DNA of 7,065 nt. It comes from Bacillota bacterium. Lineage in GTDB: Bacteria; Bacillota; Clostridia; Oscillospirales; Acutalibacteraceae. Numbering within the stretch: position 1 is the stretch's first letter; every line of letters begins with the position of its first letter. The stretch is taken from positions 1-7,065 of the forward strand of contig WQTL01000395.1 in assembly GCA_009786275.1 (NCBI GenBank). The letters are read 5' to 3'. The translations under genes and the position numbers were made by a program. Of the stretch, positions 1-6,204 are shown piece after piece. The notes under the pieces were generated by a model. The model saw only the letters and a program-made list of their open reading frames with translations, did not search any database and was not told the origin of the DNA.

Positions 1-386
1 TTGACGAGGCGGTCAAGCCGGACGGCGGGATTACCAACCCGAAAAACGCCCTGGGCCTGACGGACGAACAGTTCGCGCAGTACGTGGAGGCCGCCTTTGA
101 AGCCAAGGCCGCCATCATGACCCACGCGCAGAGCACCTCGGTCATCAAATGCAAGAGCGCCGCCGACGCCGCCGAGGTGAAAAAGCTCATCGCCGCTGGC
201 TTCGACTCCAACAAGTGGATCTGCGTGTTCCCGGACCAGTCCGTGGTCGTGGAATCCGGCAGCTATCTCCTGCTGGCCGTGGGCAAGGTCGATGCCACCA
301 ACGCCCTCGTGGAGGCCTTCAAAAGCCTCAGCGGCGGCAACATCGGCACACCTGACGTGTTCTTTACCTTCGACGAAGCGGGCTAA
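1..386 (+). CDS. DUF4358-like protein, 3' part (5' end outside the window)
   Basis: This frame is open from position 3 (first full codon GAC) to the TAA at 384-386, so only the C-terminal 127 residues are visible. A GTG at 84 could be read as a start, but the frame continues upstream with no stop and no ribosome binding site precedes the GTG, so the gene is best read as truncated by the window edge. The visible part shows a charged helix, a lysine/alanine-rich middle and a core with PDQSVVVESGSYLLLAV followed by a helical VEAFKSL. That arrangement resembles DUF4358, a small family, often lipoprotein, found beside MBOAT and DHHW genes in Clostridia. Any signal peptide or lipobox would lie upstream and cannot be checked. 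The stop lies 3 bp before the MBOAT start, so the two are surely co-transcribed and probably translationally coupled. Its molecular role is unknown; an accessory part in polymer acetylation is inferred from context. Confidence 0.7.
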   Translation, partial: DEAVKPDGGITNPKNALGLTDEQFAQYVEAAFEAKAAIMTHAQSTSVIKCKSAADAAEVKKLIAAGFDSNKWICVFPDQSVVVESGSYLLLAVGKVDATNALVEAFKSLSGGNIGTPDVFFTFDEAG

Positions 387-389
387 GCC

Positions 390-1772
390 ATGTTGTTTTC
401 AAGCGTAACATTTCTTTACGGCTTCCTGCCGCTGACCCTGGCGCTGTACTATGTCATACCCACGCGTAAAGGTTCGGTAGCCCCCCGCAACATGCTGCTG
501 CTGGGGGCGAGTTTCCTTTTCTATGCCTGGGGCGAGCCGCGCTATGTCCTGCTGATGCTGGGGCAGTGCCTGGCCGCCTGGGCCTTCGGGCTGGGCATCG
601 AGAAATGGCGCGGCAAACGGGCGGGCAAAGCCCTGTTTATCCTGTCCTGCTGCGCGGCCCTGAGCGCGCTGCTGTTCTTCAAGTACACGGATTTTGTATT
701 GACGAACCTGCACCTGCAACCCCTGCGCATCGCCCTGCCCATCGGCATCAGCTTCTATACGTTCAAGATACTCAGCTACACGATTGATTTGCAGCGGGGC
801 AAGATCCGGGCGCAGCGCGATTTCTTCACCCTGACGACCTACATCGCCCTCTTCCCGCAGCTGATGGCCGGGCCCATCGCGCGCTATGCCGACATGTCGG
901 AGAGCCTCGCGCGGCGCAATCACAGCACGGAGGATTTCGCCCGGGGCGCGGAGCGCTTCATTGTCGGTCTGGCGAAAAAGGTGCTGTTGGCAAATACGCT
1001 GGGGCAACTGGTCTCGCTGGTGCGGGGGCAGCCCAATGCCATGGCCGCCTGGACCTACTTGCTCGCATATACCCTGCACATCTACTTCGATTTCTCCGGC
1101 TACACCGACATGGCCATAGGCATAGGGCGTATGTTGGGGATGGACACCCCCGAAAATTTCAACTACCCCTACATGACCCGCGGCGTGGCCGAGTTTTGGC
1201 GGCGCTGGCACATGACCCTGGGCAGCTGGTTCCGGGACTACATCTACATCCCTATGGGCGGCAATCGGGTCAAACCCCTGCGCTATGTGCTCAATGTGAT
1301 GGCCGTCTGGGCACTCACGGGCCTCTGGCACGGCGCGAACTGGAACTACATGCTCTGGGGGCTGTATTACGGCCTGCTGCTGCTGTTCGAGAAATTCGTG
1401 CTGCGCGGCAAGCAAGAAAAATGGCCCAAGGCCTTGCAGCACCTCTACGGCCTGCTGATGGTGGGCCTGGGCTTCGTGCTGTTCGACTGCGTCAATCTCG
1501 CCGGCGCGGGGCAGACCTATCTCGCCCTGTTCGGCTTTACCGGCGGTATGAGCTCCGCCGCGTTGTATTATCTGCGCAGCTACGCGCTGCCGCTGCTGCT
1601 TGGCATTGTGGGCGCGTCGCCACTGCCCGCCCGGCTTGCGAAGAAATTCCGTGAAAAAGCGTCCGGTGTATTTACTGCCCTGACGCTGCTGAGCATAGCA
1701 ATCTTGCTTGCCATCGTCACGGCGAGCCTGGTGGACGGCACGTTCAATCCCTTCGTCTATTTTCAATTCTGA
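390..1772 (+). CDS. MBOAT family O-acyltransferase (AlgI-like)
   Basis: This 460-residue polytopic membrane protein has the usual length for bacterial AlgI-type MBOAT enzymes. The family takes an acyl group, normally acetyl, from a cytoplasmic donor and moves it through the membrane to modify an extracellular polysaccharide or wall polymer. Visible signatures are a hydrophobic N-terminus, the AGPIARY segment at about 160-166, the YFDFSGYTDMAIGIGR block, FWRRWHMTLGSWFRDYIYIP with His274, and LTGLWHGANWNYMLWG with His314. These two histidines match the conserved pair of the family, His314 being the better candidate for the invariant catalytic one. The ATG at 390 follows the upstream TAA by 3 bp and has no clear Shine-Dalgarno sequence, which suggests coupled translation. 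The DHHW gene follows 12 bp after the stop. The polymer acted on cannot be read from the sequence. The family call is very secure; the acetyl group and wall or exopolysaccharide target are inferred from homologues. Confidence 0.95.
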   Translation: MLFSSVTFLYGFLPLTLALYYVIPTRKGSVAPRNMLLLGASFLFYAWGEPRYVLLMLGQCLAAWAFGLGIEKWRGKRAGKALFILSCCAALSALLFFKYTDFVLTNLHLQPLRIALPIGISFYTFKILSYTIDLQRGKIRAQRDFFTLTTYIALFPQLMAGPIARYADMSESLARRNHSTEDFARGAERFIVGLAKKVLLANTLGQLVSLVRGQPNAMAAWTYLLAYTLHIYFDFSGYTDMAIGIGRMLGMDTPENFNYPYMTRGVAEFWRRWHMTLGSWFRDYIYIPMGGNRVKPLRYVLNVMAVWALTGLWHGANWNYMLWGLYYGLLLLFEKFVLRGKQEKWPKALQHLYGLLMVGLGFVLFDCVNLAGAGQTYLALFGFTGGMSSAALYYLRSYALPLLLGIVGASPLPARLAKKFREKASGVFTALTLLSIAILLAIVTASLVDGTFNPFVYFQF

Positions 1773-1784
1773 TTGGTGATCTTC

Positions 1785-2864
1785 ATGAAAAATAAAGCAA
1801 ACCTACTTATCACTTTGTTACTGTGCCTCGCCCTGGGCGCGGGGCTGCTGGGGCTTGCGCTGGTTCCCGCGCCGGAGGTACTGCAGAGCGAGCGCCGCAA
1901 GCCAGCCCCGCCCCCAAGCTTCAGCAGCTTGAGGGACGGCACTTGGATGACAAAATTCGAGAGCTGCCTGGCCGACAAATTCCCCCTGCGCGAGCAATTG
2001 CGCACCCTGCGGGCCTTCACAACTCTATATTTATTCCGGCAGACCGACAAGGACGGGCTCTACCTGGACAACGGCCACGCGGGCAAATTCGAGGCGCTGA
2101 ACGAGGCCGAGGCCCTGCGCGTTGCGAAAATCATGGTCAAGCTGGCGGCGGATTACCCGCAGCAACAGGTGTACTACGCGGTCATCCCGGACAAGAGCAT
2201 CTACGCGAAGCGTAGCTTCCCCGGCTTTGACCCCGCGCGCCTGCGGGAAATCATCGCGCCGCTCCTGACCGGCCTGACGGAGATCGACCTTGCGCCCGCG
2301 CTCACGCTGGACAGCTATTATAAGACCGACCTTCACTGGGACCAGGCGAAGCTCCGGCCCGTAATCGAAGCCCTGGGCGAGGGTATGGGATTTACGCCGC
2401 GCTGTGACTTTAGTCAACGAAAGCTCGGGCCGTTCCACGGGGTGTACGCCGGGCAGATGGCCCTGCCAATGCGACCGGACGAGATGACTGTTCTGGATGG
2501 CATGGGCAAAATCTCAGCGCAATATTTCGACACAAAGGCCGGGGGCTTCGTGCCCGGGCCGGTGTATCATGAGGAAAAAGTCACGGGCCGCGACCCCTAT
2601 GATGTCTTTCTGAACGGGGCGCAGGCGCTCGTCATCCTGGAGAACCCGGACAACCCCCATGGGCGCGAGCTCTACCTGTTCCGCGACTCCTTCGGGTCCA
2701 GCCTCGCGCCGCTGCTGCTGCCGTACTACAGCCGCGTGACGCTGATTGACCTGCGCTATATCAACGCGCGGGTTTTGCAGGAATATATTGCGTTCGCGCC
2801 CGGCGCGGACGTGCTGTTCCTGTGCGGCTGGCAGGCGTTCAACGCGAACACATGGATGACCTGA
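1785..2864 (+). CDS. DHHW family protein (AlgJ/AlgX-like acetyl transfer partner)
   Basis: This 359-residue protein has one N-terminal hydrophobic segment (about residues 7-27) after a short basic n-region, so it is anchored in the membrane or exported. Family features follow: FPLRE at the start of the extracellular part, a YYAVIPDKSIYAKR strand, then YYKTDLHWD with Asp182, His184 and Trp185, equivalent to the DHHW/DTHW motif, and finally YLFRDSFGSSLAPLL with Ser302, the likely nucleophile. In SGNH-like AlgJ/AlgX proteins, Asp-His and Ser form the catalytic triad that receives acetyl from the MBOAT partner. The frame extends to a TTG at 1773 immediately after the MBOAT stop. I chose ATG 1785 because GGTGA lies 5 nt upstream of it and the protein then begins with a normal signal-anchor n-region. 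The second motif position is Leu instead of His, a position that varies in the wider family, so activity need not be lost. It is the last gene of the acetylation operon. Confidence 0.9.
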   Translation: MKNKANLLITLLLCLALGAGLLGLALVPAPEVLQSERRKPAPPPSFSSLRDGTWMTKFESCLADKFPLREQLRTLRAFTTLYLFRQTDKDGLYLDNGHAGKFEALNEAEALRVAKIMVKLAADYPQQQVYYAVIPDKSIYAKRSFPGFDPARLREIIAPLLTGLTEIDLAPALTLDSYYKTDLHWDQAKLRPVIEALGEGMGFTPRCDFSQRKLGPFHGVYAGQMALPMRPDEMTVLDGMGKISAQYFDTKAGGFVPGPVYHEEKVTGRDPYDVFLNGAQALVILENPDNPHGRELYLFRDSFGSSLAPLLLPYYSRVTLIDLRYINARVLQEYIAFAPGADVLFLCGWQAFNANTWMT

Positions 2865-2887
2865 GGGAAATCTCCGCCTGGCGAAAA

Positions 2888-2915
2888 GCCCCCGGCCCAT
2901 GGATGGGCCGGGGGC
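2888..2915 (-). terminator. Rho-independent terminator of the DUF4474 operon
   Basis: A perfect inverted repeat has 13-nt arms (GCCCCCGGCCCAT and its complement) around 2 nt. In practice this is an 11-bp GC-rich stem with a 6-nt loop. On the minus strand the hairpin is followed directly by TTTT, 20 nt after the stop codon of the last minus-strand gene. On the + strand it is followed by AAATG and has no T-tract, so it fits the minus-strand operon best. It may still weakly stop or stabilise the convergent + strand transcript. Confidence 0.85.
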
Positions 2916-2935
2916 AAATGCTGTGAGCAATCGAA

Positions 2936-4006
2936 TTACCACCGGATGGACAGCCGCGCGCCGTCGTCCGATACCGTGTAACTGAGCGTGCCCTTGGCGG
3001 TCTCTTTGTCCAATGCGCCCATCAGGGCTTCCTTCATCGCCGCGTCCGTGGGGATGATCTCTGTCTTCAGCGTCAGCTGATTGGGGACATAGAGATATTT
3101 GCTCATGGCGAAGCCTGTCATCCACCAATGGCCTTCCACGGGGCGCACCACGAGGGGCCGGCCGGTTTCCGTGACGCAGACCTCGAAGGACATGCCGATG
3201 CGCTCGTTCGAGGCCGCGTCGTAGAACGCTATCAGGCGGCTCGCCGGCTTGTGATACAGCCCGACCTCCCCGCCGCTGGTGTTGAAATAGCGCCCTTTCC
3301 ACAGCTGGAGCATCCAGTCCATGCCGTCATAGGGGAACTTCAGGCGCAGTGTGTCGGCGTTGACGGCCTTGTTCTGCAGGAGGATGTCGTCATAGAGCTT
3401 GCAGTAGCCAAACACGCGCATGAACGGGTCGTACGCCGTGTAGGCATAGTTCTCCTTGAGGTTCAAATTGAAGCCCAGGTTGAAGATGCCCAGGCTGCAG
3501 CCCAAAATGCCGGTCTCCGTGTTGTATGTGCTGAAGGAGTTGACGGCCGCCGTGCTGCCGTCGGCATAGGACATTTCGATCAGCACCCGGTATTCGTCCG
3601 GGCTGCCCTCGACGGGCTCGGGTTCGGTGACGAAACGCATGCCCGCCGGCATGCCGACGATGGCGGCGGGAAACTCGTTCCCCACCAGCCATTGGTCACG
3701 CAGGCCGTAGAAAACGCCGGGGAACAGCTTGGTCATCCAGCGCTGGTAGCGGAAGAAATCCGGGAGGCTCGCGGCGATTTTGGGGATGTCGAAGCCGGTT
3801 TCGGCCGTCAGGGCGCCGAGGGCCTCCCCGAGCCGTTCGTCGAAGGTGATGTCATAGCGTGGCACGAGCGCCGCCCCGAAGGTTTTGTGGGCCCCGGCGT
3901 CCCAGGCGGGGGTGCCGGGCGTTTCGGCGGCCTTCCCCGCGTTGGCGAACGCGATGACAATACTGAGCACCGCGGAGAGCACGGTATACAGGAGCGATGT
4001 AAGCAT
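2936..4006 (-). CDS. DUF4474 domain protein, long form (third gene of operon)
   Basis: This 356-residue protein is of unknown function. An N-terminal hydrophobic segment (about residues 2-23) is either a signal peptide or an anchor; it has no lysine or arginine before it, the first being Lys25. After PAWD (33-36) comes a region of about 150 residues shared with the first gene of the operon, including GFD, LPDFF and an RW. The C-terminal half (about 192-330) resembles DUF4474: YDPFMRVFGYCKLYDD, RLKFPYDGMDWMLQLWKG (221-238), GGEVGLYHKP (245-254), ERIGMSF and RP-x3-HWW (288-295). Tryptophans and aromatic residues are dense, as in a compact beta-rich fold. The start is ATG 4006, preceded on the minus strand by GGAAGGG 6 nt upstream. 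The gene lies 36 bp after the middle gene and just before a terminator. I assign DUF4474 from remembered family motifs. No catalytic role is known to me. Confidence 0.8.
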   Translation of the reverse strand: MLTSLLYTVLSAVLSIVIAFANAGKAAETPGTPAWDAGAHKTFGAALVPRYDITFDERLGEALGALTAETGFDIPKIAASLPDFFRYQRWMTKLFPGVFYGLRDQWLVGNEFPAAIVGMPAGMRFVTEPEPVEGSPDEYRVLIEMSYADGSTAAVNSFSTYNTETGILGCSLGIFNLGFNLNLKENYAYTAYDPFMRVFGYCKLYDDILLQNKAVNADTLRLKFPYDGMDWMLQLWKGRYFNTSGGEVGLYHKPASRLIAFYDAASNERIGMSFEVCVTETGRPLVVRPVEGHWWMTGFAMSKYLYVPNQLTLKTEIIPTDAAMKEALMGALDKETAKGTLSYTVSDDGARLSIRW

Positions 4007-4012
4007 ATGCGG

Positions 4013-4019
4013 CCCTTCC
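4013..4019 (-). promoter_or_regulatory. Ribosome binding site of the third DUF4474 gene
   Basis: On the minus strand GGAAGGG lies 6 nt before ATG 4006, within the 36-bp gap after the middle gene, and supports that start. The site is preceded by an A-run. Confidence 0.65.
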
Positions 4020-4042
4020 GTTTTTTAATGAGGCTTGTCCCA

Positions 4043-4816
4043 TTACATTTCTGTTTTTTCCCTCCAAAGGAAGCGCACGGTGTTGCCGCTGACGGAGTAG
4101 CGGTCCGTGCTGTAGCTTCTGTCCAGAACCGTGCTCCCGGGGATAAAGCCCTTCGCGGCCATCGCCTGGGCGCAGGCCGCCGCCATTTCCGCGTTGGGGA
4201 AGCGCAGCGCGCCCTCCATGGAGCAGAACTCGCGCGACCAATCCTGCATGATATACCGCTTGAAGCCCGTGACCCACCAGGTGTTCTCCATGGGCCGGGT
4301 GAAGAGCTTGGTCTGGCGGCTGTAAATGGAAAACTCCATGCCGATCCAGTCGCTCGTGGTGGCGCCCTGGTATTGCTCCAGGGGGGACCACTCGGGTTTG
4401 TTGTATAGCCCCAGCTCGCCCCCTGTGAACAGGCCGTACCCGTAGGTGCCCTTCCACGCCTGCACCATCCAGTCGCGGCCCCCGTAGTTGAACTTGAAGC
4501 GCACCGTGTCATAGAAGCAACCGGCAACGGGGGAAAGCGTGTCGTACGCCGCGTTGAAGCCGAACAGCCACTGGTAGGCATACTTTGTATGGAAGAGGTA
4601 CTCTTCGCTGGGCCAGTACCGCAGGGAGGGCAGGCCGACGACGCTCCAGAAGCCGGACGGCACGACGGGCGTAACCGGTACCGCGGCCTCCGCCGGGGCC
4701 GCCGCTTCCGCTTCGGGCGCGGCCTGTACGGACAGCGGGAGAGCGAACATGAGAGCCAAAATCAGCGCCAGCGCAAACAAGCGGCGGGGGAAACCTTTTC
4801 TTCCTGTTTTCATCAT
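4043..4816 (-). CDS. Short secreted DUF4474 domain protein (middle gene of operon)
   Basis: This 257-residue protein has a classical Sec signal peptide: a basic n-region (MMKTGRKGFPRR), a hydrophobic core at 13-28, and a likely cut after VQA at residue 32. An Ala/Pro/Glu-rich linker follows (33-53). The rest is a DUF4474-like core: DTVRFKFNYGGRDWMVQAWKG (103-123), GGELGLYNKP (132-141), DWIGMEF, and RP-x3-TWW (174-181). The last motif carries Thr179 where both sister proteins have His. It lacks the long N-terminal region of its two neighbours, so it is the reduced form of the family here. AGGAGG lies 8 nt before ATG 4816, a better spacing than for the second Met at 4813. It sits 32 bp after the first gene and 36 bp before the third, in one operon. 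Function is unknown; an extracellular or periplasm-like location is well supported, and DUF4474 membership is by motif memory. Confidence 0.8.
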   Translation of the reverse strand: MMKTGRKGFPRRLFALALILALMFALPLSVQAAPEAEAAAPAEAAVPVTPVVPSGFWSVVGLPSLRYWPSEEYLFHTKYAYQWLFGFNAAYDTLSPVAGCFYDTVRFKFNYGGRDWMVQAWKGTYGYGLFTGGELGLYNKPEWSPLEQYQGATTSDWIGMEFSIYSRQTKLFTRPMENTWWVTGFKRYIMQDWSREFCSMEGALRFPNAEMAAACAQAMAAKGFIPGSTVLDRSYSTDRYSVSGNTVRFLWREKTEM

Positions 4817-4824
4817 GGGGGGTG

Positions 4825-4830
4825 CCTCCT
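4825..4830 (-). promoter_or_regulatory. Ribosome binding site of the middle DUF4474 gene
   Basis: The minus strand reads AGGAGG, a strong Shine-Dalgarno sequence 8 nt before ATG 4816 and 11 nt before the next Met at 4813. The spacing favours the first of the two adjacent methionine codons. The gap it lies in is AT-rich. Confidence 0.85.
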
Positions 4831-4848
4831 ATTTTGAATATAAATTTT

Positions 4849-5994
4849 TTACCATACAATGCGCACCGCGGGGCCGAACTTCGTATCCAGCGCCGTATAG
4901 CGCAGCGTGCCCTTGGCGGCCTCTTTGTCCAGCTCGGCCTTCAGGGCCGCCAGCATGGCCGCGTCCTTCGGGGCGAGGATGGTCTCCAGCGTGAGATTTT
5001 CGGCGGTCAGCGAATCTTTGTATACCGCGAAGCTCGTCTTCCACCAGTGGAGGTCCAGAGGCCTGTCGATGAGCACGGCACCGTTGCGTTTGTCGGTGAG
5101 CTTGAAGGACATGCCGATACGCTCGTCGTCGCCGGCGGAATCGTAGAAATCGACGAGGCGGTATTTCGGCTTGTTGTACATCCCCACCTCGCCGCCGGGC
5201 ATGTTGCCGTAGCGGCCCTTCCAGAGCTGCACCATCCAGTCCTTGCCGTTATAGGGGAACTTCAGGCGCACGGTCTCGATATCGGCCACGTCGGTGGAGT
5301 TCAGGAAGAGGTCGTCATAGAGCTTCGTGTAACCGAGGCTGCGCTGCCAGCTGTCGTTGGTGGTTTCGATCAGGTTGTCGTGGGAAAAATAGTTGAAGCC
5401 CAGGTTGCCGAAGCCGCTGTCGGAGCCCAGCCGCCCGGTTTTTGTATTGTAGGTGGTACCGGTTTTCGCGTGGACCTTCGTGCCGTCGGGATAGCTGAAG
5501 TACGCGACGAACTCATAGTCGTTCGGCTGGCCCTCCACGGGCTCGGCCGCGAAGTGCATCCCGGTGGGCATTTTCACCATGACGCCCGCCACGCGGGTGA
5601 TGGTCTTCATCGCGGTGTTGCCCTGCTCGTGGTATTCCATGCTTTTATCCAGCAGCATATCGCCCACGCCGTTATACAGCCAGGGCAGCGCGGCGGCCTG
5701 CCAGCGGGTGTAGTAGAACGCGTCCGGCATGAGGTTGGCCGCCTGGACCATATCGAAGCCGTTGGCCCGCTCGAGCTCGGCCCAGGCCTTCTCGAAAATG
5801 GGGTCCCAGGTAACCTCGATGCGGGGGGGCGGGAACCGGCCGTCCGTGACCTCCCGCAGGACGGGGAAGCGCCCGTTGACCTCCCGCTCGTAGGCCTGCT
5901 TGTCCCAGGCGGGGCCGCCCTGCGCTCCGACGCTGCCGATATAGGCGATAAAGCTGATGAGGGTGGCAAGCATAAAGCTGATAGCGGCTGACAT
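4849..5994 (-). CDS. DUF4474 domain protein, long form (first gene of operon)
   Basis: This protein of 381-382 residues has unknown function. Two adjacent ATG codons (5997 and 5994) compete as starts. AGGAGG lies only 3 nt from the first but 6 nt from the second, so I use 5994. Residues below count from the first. The N-terminus is a hydrophobic segment (about 4-24) with no basic residue before it, then GGPAWD. A shared N-terminal region follows with GFD, LMPDAFYYTRW and YNTKTG. The DUF4474-like core carries RLKFPYNGKDWMVQLWKG (244-261), GGEVGMYNKP (268-277), ERIGMSF and RP-x3-HWW (312-319). Over the core from E/DT to SFK/EV I count 40 identical positions out of about 59 with the third gene, so these two are the closest pair of the three. 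A near-consensus promoter lies directly upstream. The domain call is from motif memory. The protein is membrane-anchored or exported. Confidence 0.8.
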   Translation of the reverse strand: MSAAISFMLATLISFIAYIGSVGAQGGPAWDKQAYEREVNGRFPVLREVTDGRFPPPRIEVTWDPIFEKAWAELERANGFDMVQAANLMPDAFYYTRWQAAALPWLYNGVGDMLLDKSMEYHEQGNTAMKTITRVAGVMVKMPTGMHFAAEPVEGQPNDYEFVAYFSYPDGTKVHAKTGTTYNTKTGRLGSDSGFGNLGFNYFSHDNLIETTNDSWQRSLGYTKLYDDLFLNSTDVADIETVRLKFPYNGKDWMVQLWKGRYGNMPGGEVGMYNKPKYRLVDFYDSAGDDERIGMSFKLTDKRNGAVLIDRPLDLHWWKTSFAVYKDSLTAENLTLETILAPKDAAMLAALKAELDKEAAKGTLRYTALDTKFGPAVRIVW

Positions 5995-6000
5995 CATAAG

Positions 6001-6006
6001 CCTCCT
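6001..6006 (-). promoter_or_regulatory. Ribosome binding site deciding the start of the first DUF4474 gene
   Basis: The minus strand reads AGGAGG-CTT-ATG-ATG. A 3-nt spacer to the first ATG (5997) is short, while 6 nt to the second (5994) is acceptable, so initiation at 5994 is more likely. Only one residue differs between the two products. Confidence 0.8.
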
Positions 6007-6033
6007 ATCTCCATCTTAATAAACGCTTCACAT

Positions 6034-6062
6034 ATTATAGCAAATACTCTTCGCCCTGTCAA
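6034..6062 (-). promoter_or_regulatory. Sigma-A promoter of the DUF4474 operon
   Basis: On the minus strand TTGACA (6062-6057) and TATAAT (6039-6034) are separated by exactly 17 bp, and the bases before the -10 box read TGC, an extended -10. Both hexamers are perfect consensus. Transcription should start near 6027, giving a leader of about 30 nt before the first gene. Confidence 0.9.
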
Positions 6063-6112
6063 GTCCCGGCAGAAAAAATAGAATTGGCATTACAGGAAAT
6101 CCCAAGATTGTG

Positions 6113-6146
6113 CGGTTTTTTGCGTGAAGAACCGTCCCTTGACACC
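6113..6146 (+). repeat. Imperfect palindromic element, possible eroded REP-like repeat
   Basis: Two overlapping imperfect inverted repeats lie here. CGGTTTTT (6113-6120) can pair with AAGAACCG (6127-6134), with one G-T pair and a 6-nt loop. GTGAAG (6124-6129) partly mirrors CTTGACAC (6139-6146). The string GAAGAACCGTCCCTTGACAC resembles a dispersed palindromic motif that I recall from clostridial genomes; this is memory, not a search. It overlaps the -35 box of the + strand promoter, so it could equally be an operator or chance. Confidence 0.35.
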
Positions 6147-6167
6147 GCTGCGTTAAAATGCTACAAT
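6139..6167 (+). promoter_or_regulatory. Sigma-A promoter of the secreted InlB-repeat protein
   Basis: TTGACA (6139-6144) and TACAAT (6162-6167) are separated by exactly 17 bp, with TGC directly before the -10 box (extended -10). The start of transcription should be near 6174, leaving a leader of about 31 nt. The promoter diverges from that of the DUF4474 operon; the two -35 boxes are 76 bp apart and do not overlap. Confidence 0.88.
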
Positions 6168-6190
6168 GCCCGGTATCATTATACTTTACA

Positions 6191-6195
6191 GGAGG
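6191..6195 (+). promoter_or_regulatory. Ribosome binding site of the secreted InlB-repeat protein
   Basis: GGAGG lies 9 nt before ATG 6205 and just downstream of the predicted transcription start. It fixes the start of a frame that has no stop codon before the window ends. Confidence 0.88.
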
Positions 6196-6204
6196 CATCA
6201 CCAA

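Larger units (their letters stand above)
5998..6204. other. Divergent intergenic control region
   Basis: These 207 bp between two divergent genes are more AT-rich than the flanking coding DNA. They hold a strong promoter for each direction, a ribosome binding site at each edge and the imperfect palindrome. The stretch 6063-6112, between the two promoters, shows no feature I can name. No riboswitch or small RNA could be recognised. Confidence 0.7.

Noticed and set aside
84..86. GTG as the true start of the DUF4358-like gene
   Set aside because: The same frame is open back to the window edge and no ribosome binding site precedes the GTG, so the visible part is more likely internal.
399..1766. 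455-codon open frame antisense to the MBOAT gene
   Set aside because: Gln/His/Arg/Gly-rich shadow of a securely identified MBOAT gene, without its own signals.
1773..1784. TTG start immediately after the MBOAT stop for the DHHW gene
   Set aside because: ATG 1785 has GGTGA at a suitable distance and gives a normal basic n-region before the membrane segment.
2888..2915. Hairpin as a standard terminator for the + strand acetylation operon
   Set aside because: On the + strand it is followed by AAATGCTG, not a T-run; the T-tract is on the minus-strand side.
4007..4042. Small minus-strand reading frame in the gap between middle and third DUF4474 genes
   Set aside because: It has no good ribosome binding site and merges into a long out-of-frame shadow of the third gene.
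3128..4408. 426-codon open frame on the + strand across the third and middle DUF4474 genes
   Set aside because: It spans two genes that have ribosome binding sites, export signals and shared motifs. Its translation is low-complexity (Val, Ala, Gly, His, Arg) and comes from antisense reading of GC-rich codons; no start signal was seen.
4822..5991. 389-codon open frame on the + strand antisense to the first DUF4474 gene
   Set aside because: Same antisense codon-bias effect. The real gene has promoter, ribosome binding site and conserved motifs on the other strand.
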